This document shows, in pieces, positions 1-16,181 of a stretch of DNA of 37,114 bases. The stretch covers positions 1-37,114 of the forward strand of contig NZ_JAOSHO010000011.1 in the NCBI RefSeq assembly GCF_025917275.1, given 5' to 3'. The notes below the pieces were generated by a model, which saw only the letters and a list, made by a program, of their open reading frames with translations, was not told where the DNA came from and searched no databases. Position numbers and translations under genes: made by a program. Positions within the stretch are counted from its first letter, which is position 1, and each line of letters opens with the position of its first letter. This stretch comes from Pseudomonas agronomica (GTDB lineage Bacteria; Pseudomonadota; Gammaproteobacteria; Pseudomonadales; Pseudomonadaceae).

Positions 1-85
1 GCCCGCCGGAAAGTATTTTTGTGTTTCTATGCAACCGTCTTGCGCATGGCTATCATGCGGGCCTCATTATCAGGGCGCAGTCCGC

Positions 86-1042
86 ATGCTCACGTTGCTA
101 AAACTTCTGAAGGATGGCCGCTTTCATTCGGGGCAGGCGCTGGGTGTAGCACTGGGTATCAGTCGCAGTGCCGTATGGAAGCAGTTGCAGCACTTGGAGG
201 CGGATTTAGGATTGTCTGTTCATAAGGTTCGAGGTAGGGGGTATCAGTTGGCTAAGCCCCTGTTGCTTTTGGATGCGTCAGAAATCTGCAAAAAAGGCCT
301 TGATGAGTGGCCTGTTCATCTATTCGACTCTATCGACTCCACTAACGCCGAGGCACTGCGTCTCATCGAGCGTGGCGGGGCTGCACCGTTCCTGGTCTTG
401 GCCGAGCGACAGGTCGCGGGTCGCGGGCGTCGAGGCCGTAAGTGGGTCAGTCCGTTTGCTGAAAACCTCTATCACAGCCTGGTGTTACGTATTGACGGCG
501 GTATGCGGCAGCTCGAAGGGTTGAGCCTGGTCGTTGGGCTGGCGGTCATGCATGTGTTGCGTGATATGGGGATCGCAGGTGCGGGGCTTAAATGGCCCAA
601 TGATGTCCTGGTGGGTGAGAAAAAAATCGCCGGTATTTTACTTGAGTTGGTGGGGGATCCAGCAGACGTTTGCCATGTTGTCCTTGGGGTCGGGATTAAC
701 GTGAATATGCAATCGACTGACGAAGTCGACCAGCAATGGACATCCATGTGTCTTGAGGCGGGCAGGAGTTTCGATCGCAATGAGCTGGTGGCACGATTGG
801 GTGCGAAGCTGCAGCGATATCTGGAGCTTCATCACGCTTCAGGATTTGCTGCGATTCAGTTGGAGTGGGAGCAGTATCATCTTTGGCAGGGGCGGACTGT
901 ATCTCTGATTGCCGGTGTTAATAAAATCGACGGTGTTGTGCTGGGCATTGATCATCAGGGTGCGCTGCGTTTGAAGGTAGATGGTGTGGAAAAGAACTTT
1001 AGCGGTGGTGAGCTCAGTTTGAGGTTGCGTGATGATTCTTGA
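86..1042 (+). CDS. birA: Bifunctional biotin--[acetyl-CoA carboxylase] ligase / biotin operon repressor BirA
   Basis: BirA activates biotin to biotinyl-AMP and attaches it to the carrier subunit of acetyl-CoA carboxylase; forms with an N-terminal helix-turn-helix also repress biotin synthesis genes. The 318-residue protein has an HTH-type N-terminus (about residues 1-60), the biotinyl-AMP loop GRGRRGRKW at 112-120 and KWPNDV at 169-174, so both activities look intact. I chose the ATG at 86, which gives the family-typical [11 protein letters not shown] start; an in-frame ATG at 29 would add 19 unlikely residues. Its end overlaps coaX by 11 bases, so the two are probably translationally coupled. 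I see no convincing promoter in the 85 bases upstream. Confidence 0.95.
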   Translation: MLTLLKLLKDGRFHSGQALGVALGISRSAVWKQLQHLEADLGLSVHKVRGRGYQLAKPLLLLDASEICKKGLDEWPVHLFDSIDSTNAEALRLIERGGAAPFLVLAERQVAGRGRRGRKWVSPFAENLYHSLVLRIDGGMRQLEGLSLVVGLAVMHVLRDMGIAGAGLKWPNDVLVGEKKIAGILLELVGDPADVCHVVLGVGINVNMQSTDEVDQQWTSMCLEAGRSFDRNELVARLGAKLQRYLELHHASGFAAIQLEWEQYHLWQGRTVSLIAGVNKIDGVVLGIDHQGALRLKVDGVEKNFSGGELSLRLRDDS

Positions 1043-1781
1043 GCTCGACTGCGGCAACAGCTTTATCAAATGGCGCGTTCTTCGTCCTGACGGGGTGACG
1101 CCAGTCGAGGGTGGCGTGGTCGGCTCTGACGCTGATCTGATGGCTAGCCTGAGTGATACCGAGAAGTTCCAGCTCAAGAAGTGTCGTCTTGTTAGTGTGA
1201 GGACCCAGGCGGAGACGGATTTGTTGGTCGCTTCGCTGGTTGAAGCGTTCGGGGTGTCGGTAGTTCGCGCATTGCCTGCCAGGGAAATGGCGGGTGTGCG
1301 CAATGGCTACGAAGATCACGAGCGATTAGGGCTCGATCGATGGCTGGCCCTGCTTGGTGGGTTTCATCTCGCTTCGGGGGCGTGCTTGGTCCTGGATTTT
1401 GGTACTGCCGTTACGGCTGATTTCGTGGCTGCGGATGGCGGGCATCTCGGAGGGTTCATTTGTCCGGGTATGCCTTTGATGCGTAATCAACTACGTACCC
1501 ACACGCGTAAGATCCGATACGACGATATGGCAGCCGAGCGGGCCCATGAGAGCCTCGCTCCAGGTCGCGCCACTGTCGAGGCGGTAGAGCGCGGTTGCAT
1601 GCTGATGCTCAGAGGATTTGTGCTGACTCAGCTTGAATTGGCGCGGCAATATTGGGGAAAGGATTTCGTCGTGTTTCTCACGGGAGGGGATGCCAGTCTG
1701 GTATCCGGGGTTGTTCCCGATGCCAAGGTGGTCCCGGATCTGGTTTTTGTCGGTTTGGCGATGGCTTGTCCTTTGTCTTGA
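1032..1781 (+). CDS. coaX: Type III pantothenate kinase CoaX
   Basis: CoaX phosphorylates pantothenate, the first step of coenzyme A synthesis, in the cytoplasm. The 249-residue protein starts [10 protein letters not shown], where the DCGNS (residues 6-10) is the phosphate-binding motif of this ASKHA-fold family. GLDRW lies at 100-104, the catalytic region DFGTAVTAD begins at Asp122, and TGGD is at 217-220. Type III kinases differ from CoaA in not being inhibited by CoA and in needing a monovalent cation (family knowledge). A GTG directly before the ATG is in frame, but the ATG at 1032 fits the family. The gene overlaps birA and is followed after 7 bases by a SPOR-like gene. Confidence 0.95.
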   Translation: MILELDCGNSFIKWRVLRPDGVTPVEGGVVGSDADLMASLSDTEKFQLKKCRLVSVRTQAETDLLVASLVEAFGVSVVRALPAREMAGVRNGYEDHERLGLDRWLALLGGFHLASGACLVLDFGTAVTADFVAADGGHLGGFICPGMPLMRNQLRTHTRKIRYDDMAAERAHESLAPGRATVEAVERGCMLMLRGFVLTQLELARQYWGKDFVVFLTGGDASLVSGVVPDAKVVPDLVFVGLAMACPLS

Positions 1782-1788
1782 GGTTTCT

Positions 1789-2244
1789 ATGCGGTGGCTG
1801 TTTCTGTTATTGCTGGTTCTGAATGTCTTCTATTACATCTGGCACCAGCAGGAAGCCCCGCTTCGTGCCAAGGATGTCACCCCGTTGAGTTTGTATCGCG
1901 GTTCGCAGCAGGATATCCATCTCTTGAGCGAAACTGCTGATGCGCTGGTCAGGCGTGATTCAGGGCGGTCAGGTGAGGCATCAAAAAACTGTGTCTACTT
2001 GGGTGGTTTTGTCCGTCCGGAGCTGGCCAGGCAATTGGACCAGCGCCTGGCTGCCTCAGGCATTGCAAGTCGTTCCGTAGCGTCGAGCTCGCCGAATGTT
2101 CCTGAGGGGGGTGGCTTCTGGGTCCAGGTTTCCCAGGAAAACGCGGGAAAGGTAAATGAAACGCTGCTCCAAAACCTTTCTAAAGAATTCAATGAGTTAA
2201 AACATAAAATAATGCCATGCGAGGGGGTTGCGCCTGCAGGGTAG
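1789..2244 (+). CDS. Small membrane-anchored SPOR-like protein of unknown role
   Basis: This 151-residue protein has one N-terminal hydrophobic segment (about residues 3-18, rich in Leu) after a short MRW start, so it is probably an inner-membrane protein with its bulk in the periplasm. The stretch from Cys68 to about residue 135 (CVYLGGF, LDQRLAASGI, then GFWVQV) resembles the SPOR fold, which in other proteins binds denuded peptidoglycan at division sites. Only two cysteines are present, Cys68 and Cys144. The ATG at 1789 follows a GAGG-type ribosome site at the coaX stop; a longer frame running back into coaX is unlikely. P. aeruginosa carries a hypothetical gene at this place. The function is unknown, and SPOR membership is by eye. 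Confidence 0.8.
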   Translation: MRWLFLLLLVLNVFYYIWHQQEAPLRAKDVTPLSLYRGSQQDIHLLSETADALVRRDSGRSGEASKNCVYLGGFVRPELARQLDQRLAASGIASRSVASSSPNVPEGGGFWVQVSQENAGKVNETLLQNLSKEFNELKHKIMPCEGVAPAG

Positions 2245-2256
2245 TTTGCATAGAAT
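2228..2256 (+). promoter_or_regulatory. Candidate sigma-70 promoter P1 of the tRNA-tuf operon
   Basis: TTGCGC (2228-2233) and TAGAAT (2251-2256) are separated by 17 bases and followed by a GC-rich stretch GGCGCCCGC. The -35 box lies inside the 3' end of the SPOR-like gene. Transcription would start near 2263, about 120 bases before tRNA-Tyr. A 12-base palindrome, ACCTTTAAAGGT, lies in that leader at 2278-2289. This is inferred from sequence only. Confidence 0.6.
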
Positions 2257-2345
2257 GGCGCCCGCTTCGCAGCGAAGACCTTTAAAGGTAAGCGATACGA
2301 AGCACAGTCAACGCAGCTAACCTCAGGTTTTTAATGAGAAAATGC

Positions 2346-2373
2346 TTGACAGAAGGCTGGCATGATATAGAAT
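2346..2373 (+). promoter_or_regulatory. Strong sigma-70 promoter P2 of the tRNA-tuf operon
   Basis: A perfect TTGACA (2346-2351) is followed after 16 bases by TAGAAT (2368-2373). An A/T-rich tract at 2328-2343 resembles an UP element. The sequence after the -10 box, GCCGGCTCGC, is GC-rich, as in stable-RNA promoters under ppGpp/DksA control. The start would fall a few bases before tRNA-Tyr, so this is probably the main promoter of the operon. Confidence 0.8.
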
Positions 2374-2386
2374 GCCGGCTCGCTTA

Positions 2387-2471
<85 letters not shown>

Positions 2472-2495
2472 GTTTTAGCGTGAGCTGCAAGCTCC

Positions 2496-2569
<74 letters not shown>

Positions 2570-2595
2570 AGTTTGCAGGTTGTGCAAAGTGTTTC

Positions 2596-2671
2596 GCTCT
2601 TGTAGCTCAGTTGGTAGAGCACACCCTTGGTAAGGGTGAGGTCAGCGGTTCAAATCCGCTCAAGAGCTCCA
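2596..2671 (+). tRNA. tRNA-Thr (anticodon GGT)
   Basis: This is a 76-nt tRNA with acceptor arms GCTCTTG (2596-2602) and CAAGAGC (2661-2667) and an encoded CCA. The anticodon stem CACCC/GGGTG holds loop TTGGTAA with GGT at 2629-2631. It lies 26 bases after tRNA-Gly and 84 bases before tuf. The Tyr-Gly-Thr-tuf order parallels the tRNA-tufB operon of E. coli. Confidence 0.98.
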
Positions 2672-2755
2672 TATAACAAGGCAGATATGAAAATATCTGC
2701 CTTTGTTTTAATGGCTTGTGTGACTCGCTAAATTCTTCTCCTAGGGGTGATTTCG

Positions 2756-3949
2756 ATGGCTAAGGAAAAGTTCGAACGTAATAAGCCGCACGTCAACGTT
2801 GGCACCATTGGTCACGTCGACCACGGTAAAACCACGCTGACCGCTGCTCTGACCCGTGTCTGCTCCGAAGTTTTCGGTTCGGCCAAGGTTGACTTCGACA
2901 AGATCGACAGCGCCCCGGAAGAAAAAGCTCGCGGTATCACCATCAACACCGCTCACGTTGAATACGATTCGGCCGTGCGTCACTACGCGCACGTTGACTG
3001 CCCAGGTCACGCCGACTACGTAAAAAACATGATCACCGGTGCTGCCCAGATGGACGGCGCGATCCTGGTTTGCTCGGCCGCCGATGGTCCGATGCCACAA
3101 ACCCGTGAGCACATCCTGCTGTCCCGTCAGGTAGGCGTTCCGTACATCGTTGTCTTCCTGAACAAGGCTGACATGGTTGACGACGCTGAGCTGCTGGAAC
3201 TGGTTGAGATGGAAGTGCGCGACCTGCTGAGCACTTACGACTTCCCAGGTGATGACACTCCAATCATCATCGGTTCGGCTCTGATGGCTCTGAACGGCCA
3301 AGACGACAACGAAATGGGCACCACTGCTGTCAAGAAGCTGGTGGAAACTCTGGACAGCTACATCCCAGAGCCAGAGCGTGCTATCGACAAGCCGTTCCTG
3401 ATGCCAATCGAAGACGTATTCTCGATCTCCGGTCGCGGTACTGTTGTGACTGGTCGTGTTGAACGTGGCATCGTCCGTATCCAGGAAGAAGTTGAGATCG
3501 TCGGTCTGCGCGACACTCAGAAAACTACCTGCACCGGCGTTGAAATGTTCCGCAAGCTGCTCGACGAAGGTCGTGCTGGCGAGAACTGCGGCGTGCTGCT
3601 GCGCGGCACCAAGCGTGACGACGTTGAGCGTGGCCAGGTTCTGGTCAAGCCAGGCACCGTCAAGCCGCACACCAAGTTCACCGCAGAAGTCTACGTTCTG
3701 AGCAAGGAAGAAGGCGGTCGTCACACTCCGTTCTTCAAAGGCTACCGTCCACAGTTCTACTTCCGTACAACTGACGTGACTGGTAACTGCGAGCTGCCAG
3801 AAGGCGTTGAAATGGTAATGCCAGGTGACAACATTCAGATGACTGTTACCCTGATCAAGACCATCGCAATGGAAGATGGCCTGCGTTTCGCTATCCGTGA
3901 AGGCGGTCGTACCGTTGGCGCCGGCGTCGTAGCGAAAGTCATCGAGTAA
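2756..3949 (+). CDS. tuf: Elongation factor Tu, first copy (tRNA-linked)
   Basis: EF-Tu delivers aminoacyl-tRNA to the ribosomal A site as a GTP complex. The 397-residue protein shows P-loop GHVDHGKT (19-26), DCPGHADY (81-88) and NKAD (136-139), then the two beta-barrel domains that grip tRNA. The start is ATG 2756, with AGGGG about 8 bases upstream. The predicted protein is identical to that of the second copy at 19309-20502. The genes differ at 22 of 1194 bases, all synonymous apart from ATG versus GTG at the start codon. It shares a transcript with three upstream tRNAs, so it is probably driven by the two stable-RNA-type promoters there. It would be called tufB by P. aeruginosa convention. 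Confidence 0.98.
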   Translation: MAKEKFERNKPHVNVGTIGHVDHGKTTLTAALTRVCSEVFGSAKVDFDKIDSAPEEKARGITINTAHVEYDSAVRHYAHVDCPGHADYVKNMITGAAQMDGAILVCSAADGPMPQTREHILLSRQVGVPYIVVFLNKADMVDDAELLELVEMEVRDLLSTYDFPGDDTPIIIGSALMALNGQDDNEMGTTAVKKLVETLDSYIPEPERAIDKPFLMPIEDVFSISGRGTVVTGRVERGIVRIQEEVEIVGLRDTQKTTCTGVEMFRKLLDEGRAGENCGVLLRGTKRDDVERGQVLVKPGTVKPHTKFTAEVYVLSKEEGGRHTPFFKGYRPQFYFRTTDVTGNCELPEGVEMVMPGDNIQMTVTLIKTIAMEDGLRFAIREGGRTVGAGVVAKVIE

Positions 3950-3969
3950 ACAGTTGTAATGTCTTTTTC

Positions 3970-4002
3970 GGGCCGGCATAATGGTCGGCCTGATTTTGTT
4001 TT
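3970..4002 (+). terminator. Terminator-like hairpin between tuf and tRNA-Trp
   Basis: GGGCCG (3970-3975) pairs with CGGCCT (3986-3991) around a 10-base loop and is followed by the T-rich tract TGATTTTGTTTT. The stem is short and no separate promoter is visible before tRNA-Trp. It could be a partial terminator that lowers read-through or a processing signal for the downstream tRNA. Confidence 0.45.
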
Positions 4003-4078
4003 AGGTCAGTAGCTCAATTGGCAGAGCGACGGTCTCCAAAACCGTAGGTTGGGGGTTCGATTCCCTCCTGACCTGCCA
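4003..4078 (+). tRNA. tRNA-Trp (anticodon CCA)
   Basis: This is a 76-nt tRNA with acceptor arms AGGTCAG (4003-4009) and CTGACCT (4068-4074), discriminator G and an encoded CCA. The anticodon stem ACGGT/ACCGT holds loop CTCCAAA with CCA at 4036-4038. It lies 53 bases after tuf and 45 bases before secE, so its release depends on processing from a mixed tRNA/mRNA transcript. Confidence 0.98.
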
Positions 4079-4109
4079 GATTCACTCGGTGTGTCTGGCT
4101 TTCTTTTCA
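4075..4109 (+). terminator. Hairpin with T-rich tail straddling the tRNA-Trp 3' end
   Basis: GCCAGA (4075-4080), which includes the CCA end of tRNA-Trp, can pair with TCTGGC (4094-4099) around a 13-base loop, followed by TTTCTTTTC. It may be a weak terminator or a 3' processing signal. Because it competes with tRNA folding, its use is uncertain. Confidence 0.35.
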
Positions 4110-4123
4110 CAGGATCTTCATAG

Positions 4124-4492
4124 ATGACTCCTAAAGCTGAAGCTCAAGGCTCTCGCTTCGATCTGCTCAAGTGGCTAGTAGTAGTCGCTTTGGTGGTTGT
4201 TGGCGTTGTTGGCAATCAGTATTTTTCTGCTTCGCCGATCCTGTACCGTGTACTTGCATTGCTTGCTATTGCTGCTGTTGCTGCCTTTGTAGGCTTGCAG
4301 ACGGCGAAGGGCAAGTCTTTCTTCGTACTCGCAAAGGAAGCTCGCACCGAGATTCGTAAAGTCGTATGGCCGACTCGCCAAGAAACCACGCAGACCACGT
4401 TGATCGTTGTGGCTGTTGTTCTGGTGATGGCGTTGCTGTTGTGGGGGCTTGATTCCCTGCTCGGCTGGCTTGTTTCCTTGATTGTTGGCTAA
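4124..4492 (+). CDS. secE: Preprotein translocase subunit SecE
   Basis: SecE clamps SecY in the SecYEG channel that exports unfolded proteins across the inner membrane. This 122-residue form has three membrane segments, at about 16-33, 40-58 and 93-119, as in enteric bacteria; many bacteria have a single-span SecE. The conserved amphipathic stretch before the last segment carries EIRKVVWPTRQE (76-87), the region that contacts SecY. The ATG at 4124 has only a weak AGGA about 10 bases upstream. It is followed after 9 bases by nusG, a pairing kept across bacteria. Its partner secY is in this window at 29889. Confidence 0.97.
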   Translation: MTPKAEAQGSRFDLLKWLVVVALVVVGVVGNQYFSASPILYRVLALLAIAAVAAFVGLQTAKGKSFFVLAKEARTEIRKVVWPTRQETTQTTLIVVAVVLVMALLLWGLDSLLGWLVSLIVG

Positions 4493-4501
4493 GGGTGTCC
4501 C

Positions 4502-5035
4502 GTGGCTAAGCGTTGGTACGTTGTGCATGCTTACTCGGGTTACGAGAAGCATGTTATGCGCTCGCTGATAGAGCGTGTGAAGCTGGCTGGCATGGAAGAT
4601 GGCTTTGGCGAGATTCTGGTTCCCACTGAAGAAGTGGTTGAAATGCGTAATGGCCAGAAGCGCAAAAGCGAACGCAAGTTCTTTCCGGGCTATGTGCTGG
4701 TACAGATGGATATGAACGAAGGGACTTGGCACTTGGTCAAGGATACCCCTCGTGTGATGGGCTTCATTGGCGGTACCGCCGACAAGCCTGCGCCGATCAC
4801 CGATAAAGAGGCGGAAGCGATTCTGCGTCGCGTCGCTGATGGTAGCGACAAGCCGAAGCCGAAAACGTTGTTTGAACCAGGTGAGGTTGTACGTGTCACC
4901 GACGGTCCATTCGCTGATTTCAACGGCACGGTTGAAGAAGTTAACTACGAAAAGAGCCGGATCCAAGTGGCAGTGCTCATTTTCGGTCGCTCTACTCCGG
5001 TAGAGCTGGAGTTCAGTCAGGTCGAAAAGGTCTGA
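4502..5035 (+). CDS. nusG: Transcription termination/antitermination protein NusG
   Basis: NusG binds RNA polymerase, suppresses pausing, and links it to Rho or to ribosomal protein S10. The 177-residue protein has an N-terminal NGN domain (about 3-115, with the conserved [11 protein letters not shown] stretch) and a C-terminal KOW domain (about 123-177, [14 protein letters not shown]). It starts with GTG at 4502, and its ribosome site AAGGGTG overlaps the secE stop. A strong terminator at 5051-5080 ends the unit, so nusG is separated from rplK. Its S10 partner is encoded at 20658. Confidence 0.98.
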   Translation: MAKRWYVVHAYSGYEKHVMRSLIERVKLAGMEDGFGEILVPTEEVVEMRNGQKRKSERKFFPGYVLVQMDMNEGTWHLVKDTPRVMGFIGGTADKPAPITDKEAEAILRRVADGSDKPKPKTLFEPGEVVRVTDGPFADFNGTVEEVNYEKSRIQVAVLIFGRSTPVELEFSQVEKV

Positions 5036-5050
5036 TTGAACAGGCATCCC

Positions 5051-5080
5051 AACCCCGCAGCCCAAGGCTGTGGGGTTTTG
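5051..5080 (+). terminator. Intrinsic terminator after nusG
   Basis: AACCCCGCAGCC (5051-5062) pairs with GGCTGTGGGGTT (5066-5077) over 12 base pairs including one G-T, around loop CAA, and the run TTTT continues from the stem. It should end the tRNA-tuf-secE-nusG transcript. No clear promoter for rplK is visible in the 72 bases that follow, although E. coli has one at the matching place. Confidence 0.9.
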
Positions 5081-5152
5081 TCGTCACTGGGATAAACGCG
5101 CAAGCAACCGGGGAGCCTTTCGAGGCGTTCGAACCCGTAATTGGAGTGCCTC

Positions 5153-5584
5153 ATGGCCAAGAAGATTACCGCTTACATCAAGCTGCAAGTGAAGGCCGCT
5201 CAGGCTAACCCAAGCCCACCTGTTGGTCCTGCTCTGGGTCAGCACGGCGTGAACATCATGGAATTCTGCAAGGCCTTCAACGCCCGTACTCAGGGTCTTG
5301 AGCCAGGTCTGCCGACTCCAGTGATCATCACTGTCTACAGCGACCGTAGCTTCACTTTCGAAACAAAAAGCACCCCTGCTTCGGTTCTGCTGAAGAAGGC
5401 TGCAGGTTTGACCAGCGGCTCCGCTCGTCCAAACACCGTTAAGGTTGGCACCGTTACCCGTGCTCAGCTGGAAGAAATCGCGAAAACCAAAAACGCGGAT
5501 CTGACTGCAGCTGATATGGATGCAGCCGTGCGTACTATCGCCGGTTCTGCTCGTAGCATGGGCCTTAACGTGGAGGGTGTGTAA
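5153..5584 (+). CDS. rplK: 50S ribosomal protein L11
   Basis: L11 forms the GTPase-associated centre on 23S rRNA with L10 and L12, and in E. coli it is needed for RelA activation on stalled ribosomes. The 143-residue protein has the N-terminal [13 protein letters not shown] stretch (thiostrepton-contact proline region, about 20-32) and the rRNA-binding C-terminal half. The start is ATG 5153 ([10 protein letters not shown]), with GGAG about 8 bases upstream. Its stop overlaps the rplA start (TAATG), so the pair is likely coupled. In E. coli, L1 represses both by binding the rplK leader; I cannot confirm that site here. Confidence 0.97.
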   Translation: MAKKITAYIKLQVKAAQANPSPPVGPALGQHGVNIMEFCKAFNARTQGLEPGLPTPVIITVYSDRSFTFETKSTPASVLLKKAAGLTSGSARPNTVKVGTVTRAQLEEIAKTKNADLTAADMDAAVRTIAGSARSMGLNVEGV

Positions 5585-6279
5585 TGGCTAAGCTGACCAA
5601 GCGTCAAAAGGCTATCGCCGGCAAAATCGAAGCAGGCAAGGCCTACAACTTTGTAGACGCCGCTGCACTGCTGGCCGAGCTGTCGACTGTCAAGTTCAGC
5701 GAGTCGTTCGACGTTGCTGTGAACCTGGGCGTTGACCCACGTAAATCCGACCAGGTCGTACGTAGCGCTACCGTGCTGCCACACGGCACTGGCAAAACCG
5801 TTCGTGTTGCCGTGTTCACCCAGGGTCCAGCAGCTGAAGCTGCTCTGGCTGCTGGCGCTGATCGCGTAGGCATGGACGATCTGGCTGCTGAAATGAAAGG
5901 CGGCGACCTGAACTATGACGTCGTGATCGCATCCCCGGATGCCATGCGCGTTGTAGGCCAGCTGGGTCAGATCCTCGGTCCACGTGGCCTGATGCCTAAC
6001 CCTAAAGTCGGCACCGTAACCCCAGACGTAGCCACCGCGGTCAAGAACGCCAAGGCTGGTCAGGTTCGTTATCGCACCGACAAAAACGGCATTATCCACA
6101 CTTCCGTTGGCAAGATTGGCTTCGACGCCGTCAAGCTGAAGGAAAACGTTGAGGCCCTGATCGCTGATCTGAAGCGCATCAAACCAGCTTCTTCGAAAGG
6201 TATCTACGTCAAGCGCGTTACCCTGAGCACCACTATGGGCCCAGGTCTGATCATTGATCAGAGCTCGCTCGACGCGTAA
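5584..6279 (+). CDS. rplA: 50S ribosomal protein L1
   Basis: L1 builds the mobile L1 stalk that moves with E-site tRNA, and in E. coli it represses its own operon by binding the mRNA. The 231-residue protein has the usual two-domain layout, with the first and last segments forming domain I and the middle (about 70-160, including [15 protein letters not shown]) domain II. It starts one base inside the rplK stop. The next 198 bases hold the L10-type leader of rplJ. Confidence 0.97.
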   Translation: MAKLTKRQKAIAGKIEAGKAYNFVDAAALLAELSTVKFSESFDVAVNLGVDPRKSDQVVRSATVLPHGTGKTVRVAVFTQGPAAEAALAAGADRVGMDDLAAEMKGGDLNYDVVIASPDAMRVVGQLGQILGPRGLMPNPKVGTVTPDVATAVKNAKAGQVRYRTDKNGIIHTSVGKIGFDAVKLKENVEALIADLKRIKPASSKGIYVKRVTLSTTMGPGLIIDQSSLDA

Positions 6280-6288
6280 GACAAAGGT

Positions 6289-6477
6289 TGGCGCAAGCGA
6301 TTGCGCCAGTCGACATATTGGGGTCCCTGCCTGGCGGGGGCTGTCCAAGACCGTAGGCGACGCAAGTCTTAAACCACAAGCCTACGCAGATGGTGCTCCC
6401 GGTTCCTTACCGAATCAGACACCAAAACGACATTCGGTTTCGATCGGATGAAACGGTAACAAGCAGGAGTTAAACCC
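6289..6477 (+). promoter_or_regulatory. L10-type leader of rplJL (ribosomal protein autoregulatory RNA)
   Basis: The gap before rplJ folds in several places. TGGCGCAA (6289-6296) pairs with TTGCGCCA (6301-6308) around a GCGA tetraloop. CGTAGGC (6352-6358) pairs with GCCTACG (6380-6386), and inside it GAC-GCAA-GTC (6359-6368) makes a second GNRA-capped stem with an unpaired 3' side. This fits the known L10 leader, where the L10-L12 complex binds the mRNA and represses rplJ and rplL translation. The match is by eye, and the exact edges are uncertain. Confidence 0.7.
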
Positions 6478-6978
6478 GTGGCAATTAAACTCGAAGACAA
6501 GAAGGCCATCGTCGCTGAAGTCAACGAGGCTGCCAAAGCTGCTCTGTCCGCTGTCGTGGCTGATGCCCGTGGCGTAACAGTAGGCGCTATGACCGGACTC
6601 CGTAAAGAGGCTCGTGAAGCTGGCGTTTACGTACGTGTAGTACGTAACACCCTGCTCAAGCGCGCTGTTGCTGACACTGAATACAGTGTCCTCAACGACG
6701 TGTTCACCGGCCCGACCTTGATCGCATTCTCCACCCAACATCCTGGCGCTGCTGCCCGTTTGTTCAAGGAATTCGCCAAAGGTCAGGACAAGTTCGAGAT
6801 TAAGGCAGCTGCGTTCGAGGGCAAGTTCCTCGCAGCTAACCAGATCGACGTATTGGCAACTCTGCCGACCCGTGACGAAGCAATTTCTCAGCTGATGAGC
6901 GTGATGCAAGGCGCAACCAGCAAATTGGCTCGTACCCTGGCGGCACTGCGCGACCAGAAAGAAGCTGCCGCAGCCTAA
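6478..6978 (+). CDS. rplJ: 50S ribosomal protein L10
   Basis: L10 is the stalk base: its N-terminal domain binds 23S rRNA next to L11, and its C-terminal helix carries L12 dimers. The 166-residue protein has the conserved N-terminal half ([14 protein letters not shown], about 32-45) and a C-terminal helix ending in an Ala-rich tail. It starts with GTG at 6478, with CAGGAG about 9 bases upstream at the end of the L10-type leader. rplL follows after 78 bases. The weak start codon and structured leader fit translational autocontrol. Confidence 0.97.
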   Translation: MAIKLEDKKAIVAEVNEAAKAALSAVVADARGVTVGAMTGLRKEAREAGVYVRVVRNTLLKRAVADTEYSVLNDVFTGPTLIAFSTQHPGAAARLFKEFAKGQDKFEIKAAAFEGKFLAANQIDVLATLPTRDEAISQLMSVMQGATSKLARTLAALRDQKEAAAA

Positions 6979-7056
6979 GGCTCGACAACCCTTTCCGCGT
7001 TTTTTGTTTATTTCGATGGTCGCGTAGGCCGTCCCCCAATTCAGGAATTTAGTTTC

Positions 7057-7422
7057 ATGACTATCTCTCAAAACGACATCCTCGAAGCCGTTGCCAACAT
7101 GTCCGTAATGGAAGTTGTTGAGCTGATCAAAGCTTTCGAAGAAAAATTCGGTGTTACCGCTGCTGCTGCTTCCGCTGGTCCAGCTGTTGCTGCTGCCGTT
7201 GCTGAAGAGCAAACCGAATTCAACGTCATGCTGACCGAAGCTGGCGAGAAGAAAGTAAACGTGATCAAGGCTGTACGTGAACTGACCGGTCTGGGCCTGA
7301 AAGAAGCCAAGGCTGTAGTTGACGGCGCTCCTGCCATGGTTCTGGAAGCTGTTGCCAAAGACGCAGCTGACAAAGCCAAAGCAGTTCTGGAAGAAGCAGG
7401 CGCTAAAGTCGAGCTGAAGTAA
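7057..7422 (+). CDS. rplL: 50S ribosomal protein L7/L12
   Basis: L12 is the multi-copy stalk protein that recruits and stimulates the translational GTPases. The 121-residue protein has the N-terminal dimerisation and L10-binding domain (about 1-34), an Ala-rich flexible hinge (about 35-52) and the globular C-terminal domain with [20 protein letters not shown]. The start is ATG 7057, with AGGA about 10 bases upstream. Several copies are needed per ribosome, and the attenuator at 7469-7497 is well placed to lower transcription into rpoBC. Confidence 0.98.
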   Translation: MTISQNDILEAVANMSVMEVVELIKAFEEKFGVTAAAASAGPAVAAAVAEEQTEFNVMLTEAGEKKVNVIKAVRELTGLGLKEAKAVVDGAPAMVLEAVAKDAADKAKAVLEEAGAKVELK

Positions 7423-7468
7423 GCATCGACTTTGCGTCTCCAGCCCGAGCGTTAAGCGACAGGCTGAT

Positions 7469-7497
7469 GGCTGGTGGCTCTTGCCACCGGCCTTTTT
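7469..7497 (+). terminator. Attenuator between rplL and rpoB
   Basis: GGCTGGTGGC (7469-7478) pairs with GCCACCGGCC (7483-7492) over 10 base pairs around loop TCTT, followed directly by TTTTT. E. coli has a partial terminator at this same place that passes a fraction of polymerases into rpoBC. I see no strong promoter between here and rpoB, so partial read-through is the simplest reading. Confidence 0.85.
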
Positions 7498-7541
7498 CCG
7501 TTATTGGCAGCCGACTGGGTCGGTGCTGATCGCGAGCTGTA

Positions 7542-7605
7542 ACCACCCGATGTGGTGGCGCAAACCATGGGGTTTGCACGATTTTCTGGCTGCTCCCGTC
7601 GGGAG
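7542..7605 (+). other. Cluster of small hairpins upstream of rpoB
   Basis: Three stems follow one another: CCACC/GGTGG (7543-7547 with 7554-7558), GCAAACC/GGTTTGC with loop ATGG (7560-7566 with 7571-7577), and CTCCC/GGGAG (7593-7597 with 7601-7605). None has a U-tract. In E. coli the rplL-rpoB spacer holds an RNase III cleavage site, and these stems could serve a similar processing or stability role, which is inference. Confidence 0.4.
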
Positions 7606-7642
7606 GGGCCAAACAAGCAGGTGACCAAGCTGGGGAACGCTG

Positions 7643-11716
<4,074 letters not shown>

Positions 11717-11731
11717 CACGTGACGCGAATC

Positions 11732-11758
11732 GAGAGCGGGGCTGTATAGCCCGCTCTC
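11732..11758 (+). other. Intercistronic hairpin between rpoB and rpoC
   Basis: GAGAGCGGG (11732-11740) pairs with CCCGCTCTC (11750-11758) over 9 perfect base pairs around a 9-base loop. No U-tract follows; the strong AGGAGGA ribosome site of rpoC comes 9 bases later. It looks like an mRNA stability or spacing element and not a terminator. Confidence 0.6.
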
Positions 11759-11780
11759 TGCTCCGCCAGGAGGAAAGGCC

Positions 11781-15980
<4,200 letters not shown>

Positions 15981-16076
15981 GTTCGGCGTTGATTGAGTGC
16001 CTGGCCCTGGTCATCCCGTTCGGCGGATCGAGACAAATTGTCGAGATCTGGCGGGCGGGGAGGTCGGGGCCTTGCC

Positions 16077-16105
16077 TTGACTGGGGACAAGATCCTCTTT
16101 AGACT
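16077..16105 (+). promoter_or_regulatory. Sigma-70 promoter of the str operon (rpsL)
   Basis: TTGACT (16077-16082) and TAGACT (16100-16105) are 17 bases apart, which is close to consensus. Transcription would start near 16112 and give a leader of about 85 bases. It is the only good promoter between rpoC and fusA, so it probably drives rpsL, rpsG, fusA and the second tuf. Confidence 0.8.
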
Positions 16106-16121
16106 CTTGATCCCCTAAATT

Positions 16122-16154
16122 TGGCGGGAATTCGTTCCTGCCATTTTGCTTTTC
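16122..16154 (+). terminator. Attenuator-like hairpin in the rpsL leader
   Basis: TGGCGGGAA (16122-16130) pairs with TTCCTGCCA (16135-16143) over 9 base pairs with one G-T, around a TTCG tetraloop, and TTTTGCTTTTC follows. It sits just after the predicted start, well before the gene, as a leader attenuator would. Putative rpsL leader attenuators in pseudomonads are known from comparative work; how this one is controlled is not visible. Confidence 0.65.
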
Positions 16155-16181
16155 TTGCAAGACAATAGCGTCGCAAGACAA
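16153..16181 (+). repeat. Direct repeat GCAAGACAA and second leader hairpin before rpsL
   Basis: GCAAGACAA occurs at 16157-16165 and again at 16173-16181, 16 bases apart. TCTTGC (16153-16158) can pair with GCAAGA (16173-16178), forming a second stem just before the ribosome site GGAG at 16186. The pair could be a binding site for a ribosomal protein or an alternative fold to the attenuator; this is inference. Confidence 0.5.

Noticed and set aside
1-85. Possible promoter for birA (TTGCGC at 40 with CATTAT at 65)
   Set aside because: The spacing is 19 bases and both boxes are poor, so I do not list it.
5081-5152. Expected promoter and L1-binding leader before rplK
   Set aside because: No -35/-10 pair with proper spacing and no clear L1-type fold could be seen, so neither is claimed.
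16022-16076. Short palindrome GACAA-A-TTGTC and G-rich tract after rpoC, considered as a terminator
   Set aside because: The palindrome has no room for a loop and no T-run follows; I cannot support a terminator here.
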